Of a DNA stretch of 64,000 nt, positions 59,817 to 64,000 are shown piece by piece. The DNA is taken from assembly GCF_035046505.1 (NCBI RefSeq), contig NC_089822.1, forward strand, positions 87,713,659 to 87,777,658. The letters run 5' to 3'. The translations under genes and the position numbers were made by a program. The notes beneath the pieces were generated by a model. The model did no database searches, had not been told where the DNA came from, and saw only the letters and a program-made list of their open reading frames with translations. Every line of letters starts with the position of its first letter. Position 1 is the first letter of the stretch. The stretch is from Tiliqua scincoides (taxonomy: Eukaryota > Chordata > Lepidosauria > Squamata > Scincidae).

Positions 59817-59903
59817 GGCTGCAGTCCTACATACTTGCCTAGAAGTAAGTTCCATTGCACCAGTGGGACTTACCTTTAAGTAGACAGGCACAGGATTGTA
59901 ACA
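59817..59903. mobile_element. Harbinger-like MITE (class 2, short)
   Basis: GGCTGCAGTCCTACATAC and CAGGATTGTAACA are the ends. TAA lies on both sides (59814-59816 and 59904-59906). Confidence 0.75.
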
Positions 59904-59933
59904 TAATACCAGAGTACAGTTTGGAATACTGAC

Positions 59934-60430
59934 AGCCCAATCCTACCTAAATCCCCCCACCCCCCGCTGAGGGTGTAGTCCTGCAGGTCGCCTCCAGGTA
60001 AGGGAACTTTTGTTCCCTTGCTTGGGTGTCAGCCTCCATCACCCAAATGAATCTACTTGGGCCTGCAATAGCAATTTTGTACGATTTGAATGAGAAGGCA
60101 GATTGAAGCTGGGAAGGGGTATAGGATATTGGCGGCAGTGCTGCAGCTGATACTGCACCCTTCCTAGCCTAGATCAGCCCCTTCCCCACCCCAGTCTCTG
60201 CCCTGTTCCTCCACCTCCCTGCCCAGTCCTACCCACTCCTGCCTCCCTCTCACCCCATTTACTTACCATTGCCCACTGACTTAACAATGCCAGGGGTCAT
60301 TGCAAAGCTGCTGGTACATGGTCGCCTGGCTGAGTAAAATGGTGTGTCACCGTTTGCAACAGCCTTAAAGACCTTCTGTTGCTGGAACACTATTTCTGTC
60401 AGTGCAAGGCCCAAATAGGATTTGGCTGTG
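59934..60430. mobile_element. GC-rich MITE of the CCAATCC group, long form
   Basis: It begins CAGCCCAATCCTACC and ends AATAGGATTTGGCTG. It has GGTAAGGGAACTTTTGTTCCC inside. Flanks (TGA and TGT) do not agree. Confidence 0.55.
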
Positions 60431-61040
60431 TAATATGGGAAAAAATATGGTGTACTTGCTTACTTATTTTTCTCACAGTGAAAGTGAGAGGCATTCACCG
60501 TTAACCAAACCAGCCTGAGAATTTATTCTGGAAAATAATGCCTGAACATGCCTTTAGATTCATACAAAACAATATAAAAATTATTGAGAAATCCCAAATA
60601 AAATTTGATTTTGTTTCAAGTCATTTGTTTACATGTATAGAAACAATAATCTAAACAGTAGTCTAATCTAATATTTGTAGTTTAATCTTTATTTTGTAAA
60701 ATGTCAGTCCTGTGGAATATTATATGCTTGTGGGAGAAGTACAAGAAAATATGTTCAGTATGGTCTCAGGTACTGACCAAGCATTGATTGAAGGCCTGTG
60801 CCCACCAGATGTCCTTTTTGACTGGACTGACCTTTGTACTTTCAGAGTGTGTATGGGGTTGCAGCCCTAGTATCATGAATTTTAGTTTTTAAAAAAGTCT
60901 ACATTTTTTGATGTAGCCTCTTTACTTTTGAATCACAGTTCTTAGATCTTTTTGCTGCCAGGGTAACTTTGCTCTAATTTTCAGATGGCTTCAGGGCTTT
61001 GAAATGTGCTTTATAATGTTTGTATGTGAAATCTAACTTA

Positions 61041-61548
61041 CAGGTGGGGCTTTGGTATCCGCGAAGGATCCATTCTCAGATACTAATGCTGAAAACCATG
61101 GATAACCAAACCATGGAAAACCATGGATGCCGAAAACCAAGGATAATGAAATCCATAGTTTTGGTCCCTTAAACCCTCTGAAGGACTTTCTGAAGCCTGC
61201 AGAAGCTGTGAGTGTCTGCCTTTAGCCTCTGTGGGCTTCAGAATGACCGAAAAGGCCAGAAAAACACCAAGGAAGCCCCGACCTAAGAATGCCTTATAAG
61301 GCTAAAATAAGTCACTTCCAGTGACGGTCTGGAAACAGGAAGTAGCATTTTTTGGCCATTCTGAAGCCTACAGAGGTTGTCAGCGGATGTGTGCAGCCTC
61401 TGTGGGCTTCAGAAAGCCCTTAGGAGGTGACCAGAACACAGCTCTGGTAACCTTTGGAGGGTTCAGGTTGGGCCAAGTCTGGCTTCAGAGGACCCATGTT
61501 AAGTCCAAACCCTGGATATAAAATCTGTGGATAAACAGGCTCCACCTG
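61041..61548. mobile_element. Tc1/mariner (pogo/Tigger-like) MITE with TA duplication
   Basis: The ends are CAGGTGGGGCTTTGGTATCC and GGATAAACAGGCTCCACCTG, inverted, with TA directly on both sides (61039-61040 and 61549-61550). It is 508 bp with no transposase. Confidence 0.85.
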
Positions 61549-62091
61549 TATACCATTAGTGACATGAATTTTTGTTTTTCATTTTTGTGTTTTTCACTGG
61601 TGTTAAAACATACCACTCTGAAAATTGAAACAATGTGTCTGGCTCCTAAATTTTTGGGCTAGATTGTAGTTCCAAAGCAAATTTATCAAGACCTAACTTA
61701 CTTATTAGAAATTATGAACTGCTGATAAATACACCTATACTACTATGAGTGATGAATGTCAGAATACTATTGTGCCTGCATTTGTTTTTTTACCAAACTG
61801 TTAAAAGCTTGTCACCCTAAGAAGCTGCCTATAAGACAGGTTAACCAACCCATAACATCTGTCCTATGGCTGAACTTGAGTGTCTGAAGCATGAGTCAGT
61901 ATTTGGCTTCCTAACTGTATGATCTGTTGTAAGATTGTTGATCTTATAGTGTTAATACCGGGTGGTCCCAAGAAACTGAATTCCGTTAAACAATGCAATT
62001 AAAGGGAGGGCATGCTGACTGAAAAGACCATGACCAGGTCATCAACTTGCTATCTCTTGGCTTGAAATGTTATTTTTTTTCCTTCTTGCAG

Positions 62092-62347
62092 CAAATATTG
62101 CTTCATGCCCGCACAAATGCTACCAAGGTGATATTCCTCATTACGGATGGATATTCCAATGGCGGGGATCCGAGACCCATTGCAGCATCCTTGCGTGAAT
62201 TTGGAGTGGAGATCTTCACATTTGGGATATGGCAGGGCAACATCCGAGAACTAAATGACATGGCTTCACACCCGAAGGAAGAACACTGCTATCTGCTCCA
62301 CAGTTTTGTAGAGTTTGAGGCTTTAGCTCGCAGAGCCCTTCATGAAG
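62092..62347 (+). CDS. SVEP1: SVEP1 coding exon 2 (C-terminal part of VWA domain)
   Basis: This encodes residues 176-260 plus one base. It begins [20 protein letters not shown], where Asp194 of ITDG completes the MIDAS site. Then come [19 protein letters not shown] and [14 protein letters not shown], then [20 protein letters not shown]. The near identity with human SVEP1 (recalled) is high across the whole exon. NAT at 184-186 is a possible glycosylation site. The acceptor cttgcag ends at 62091 and the donor GAAG/gtattg starts at 62348. The 256 bp are 85 codons + 1, and the frame with exon 1 is exact. The rest of this very large gene lies to the right. Confidence 0.96.
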
Positions 62348-62504
62348 GTATTGCATCTAGTTCTGCCCTCCATTTAATTTTTGATAAAACAAAATATGAA
62401 GATCTGTGTGGAATACTTTTGTGGGCATTATAATTAACATATACTGTGATTTTTAAAATTTATTTCGCTATTAATACTGATTTTACTATTTAATTATTAC
62501 TCCA

Positions 62505-63200
62505 GCATGCAATCCTATCTTCCCTGTGCTGTTGCAGCCGTACCAAAAAGGTGCATGCTGTATACAGCAGGGGGTCAGATCAGGAGGCTTTGGAGGGGAA
62601 CGGGAAATTTCCCCTTATTCCTCTGTAAGTCTCCTACTCTGCAATGGGTTTTCTCAGACTTTTGCCAGCTCTGTAGCTGGCACAAGTTGGAGAAGAAAGG
62701 GATGGGGAAGCTTGGAAAAGAGGTTGTAGGATCTAGTGTGCTCCATTGCCACTGGATACACCCCTTCTGCAGCCTTCCCATACTCTACCCACCCTCTGCC
62801 ACACCACTGCTTTACCTTCTCTGGTGGGTATGGCAGAACTGTTGGCGGGGTTGGAGTGCTGCCACCTCTTGCAGCAACATTTGGAAAATGGCACTGTGCA
62901 CTCCATCGGCAGGCATTTTATGACAGCAGAAGACTCTTCTGCTGTCCTAAAGCCCTGTCCCCGACAGCCTGTAAATGTCCCAACAGCTCAATCCTATCCT
63001 CCTTCAGCCTATAGCATGTAGTGCCTCCAATGGAATGCATGTTGCATGCTGTGGTTCAGCGTAATCTGACATCTTGGGAAAGGTAAGTAAAACTCTTTTT
63101 AAATTTACTTTCTCATTAGCTGCCTGGTTGTTAATGGGTCTCCTCAGACCTACACCAAGTATTTAGCTGTTGTTTTGTCCAAGGAGTCCAGGGGTGTATT
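62505..63200. mobile_element. GC-rich MITE remains in SVEP1 intron 2
   Basis: ATGCAATCCTATCTTCC (62509) and CAGCTCAATCCTATCC (62985) mark the starts of two copies. The first shares CAGGAGGCTTTGGAGGGGAA with 12370. Borders on the right are worn. Confidence 0.5.
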
Positions 63201-63512
63201 GGGCCAGGAAGGGCGGGTTAGGATCTTGGCATGCACCACTACTGCCAAAATCCACCCCTTCCCACCTCCAAACTACTCCAGTTTGGCCCACCCCCTATCC
63301 TGATCCTCCCCCACACTGCCTCCTCCATCACTGTATGTGCTTTGGCATAGGCTGTGTGAACACTGGCCCATGTGCAGGGCCTCCAGCCATTTCTGTTTGC
63401 AGTCTCACAGCACATGACAGTGGTGCAGCTTTTCTGACACTGGCCCTGGACTTACGGCAGCAGATTGTGATATCTGCTGTCACAGGCCCTCAATCAGATT
63501 GGTTCTCTAGTC

Positions 63513-63824
63513 CAGCAGCGCTCAAATCTACGACCACTGTGGGCTTGGAATGTGGTCCACGTCTGGACTGCATCCGAGCGTTCCACTTGGGCACTGCACA
63601 ATGTCCTCCTCTTTTGGAGGACAGGGATGCTCTGGACAGTCACATAGTCTGCCTGGTGTTCTGGAAGACCGGACAACTGGATGTCCGGGAAGACGTGACT
63701 GCCCAGAGAGTCTCTGTCTTCCAAAAGAGGAGGACATCGTGTGGTGGCTGAGCCAAAAGGCCTGCTCAATTCGCAGACGGATCCACGCGAATGCCGAATC
63801 CAGTTCCTGAACCTAGGTTCACTG
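63513..63824. mobile_element. hAT-like foldback element with perfect 8-bp duplication
   Basis: CTCTAGTC lies on both sides (63505-63512 and 63825-63832). The ends are CAGCAGCGCTCAAATC and ACCTAGGTTCACTG. The centre is an inverted repeat: ATGTCCTCCTCTTTTGGAGG (from about 63600) pairs with TCCAAAAGAGGAGGACAT (to about 63737). Open frames on both strands mirror each other for this reason. Confidence 0.8.
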
Positions 63825-64000
63825 CTCTAGTCAGCTGATTAGCCAAAAATTGACACATTGGAGCCAGTCCTTCCCTTTGTTATACAAATGCAACATTGCT
63901 TAACTGAAGCATACAAAAATCAAGTGTGAGGCTGGCAAATGTTAGACATTATTGTAGAAGTAATACGACCATTTTAAATCTTTTAAACTCTTAAGACCTT

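Noticed and set aside
63170-63810. Plus and minus frames of 86-193 codons near the right edge
   Set aside because: They mirror each other because the region is an inverted-repeat hAT element.

Overview
The window looks like vertebrate, most probably squamate reptile (lizard-type), genomic DNA. It carries the divergent MUSK–SVEP1 neighbourhood, as recalled for human 9q31. The repeats fit a reptile: a CR1 LINE, an R2/R4-type LINE with an endonuclease-domain relic, a 5S-rRNA-derived SINE, a tRNA-derived SINE, and very many short palindromic DNA-transposon derivatives. The species assignment is inference.

Layout. (1) 737-11116, minus strand: the first five coding exons of MUSK, the muscle receptor tyrosine kinase of the neuromuscular junction. 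They encode the signal peptide, Ig1 and Ig2. All splice phases join without a gap, and the gene continues beyond the left edge. (2) 11117-49336: about 38 kb between the two divergent genes, mostly transposon remains. It holds one broken C2H2 zinc-finger fragment (15651-16058), a LINE tail (25350-25740), a 5S-derived SINE nested in an R2/R4-like LINE (37500-38166), and a CR1 LINE (about 41020-43466) cut by three DNA transposons. (3) 49337-62347, plus strand: the first two coding exons of SVEP1 (signal peptide and nearly all of the von Willebrand A domain). Exon 1 lies in a CpG island, intron 1 is 12.2 kb, and the gene runs off the right edge.

MuSK is the agrin/LRP4-responsive kinase of the muscle endplate. 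SVEP1 is a very large secreted adhesion protein. They are neighbours, and nothing here shows that they share a pathway.

The richest signal is transposon stratigraphy. At least a dozen hAT-like elements can be delimited, many by 8-bp target duplications close to TCTAGA. A second group has two size classes (about 85-90 bp and about 180-510 bp) that share termini and TTA/TAA target duplications, which suggests a PIF/Harbinger source. I found no clear new biological system. The most unusual points are a 24-bp duplication over the MUSK exon 3 splice donor, a 9-bp coding duplication in the SVEP1 VWA domain, a near-perfect 181-bp hAT hairpin, the 5S-SINE/LINE tail pair, and an internally deleted L1 that keeps an ORF1 region.
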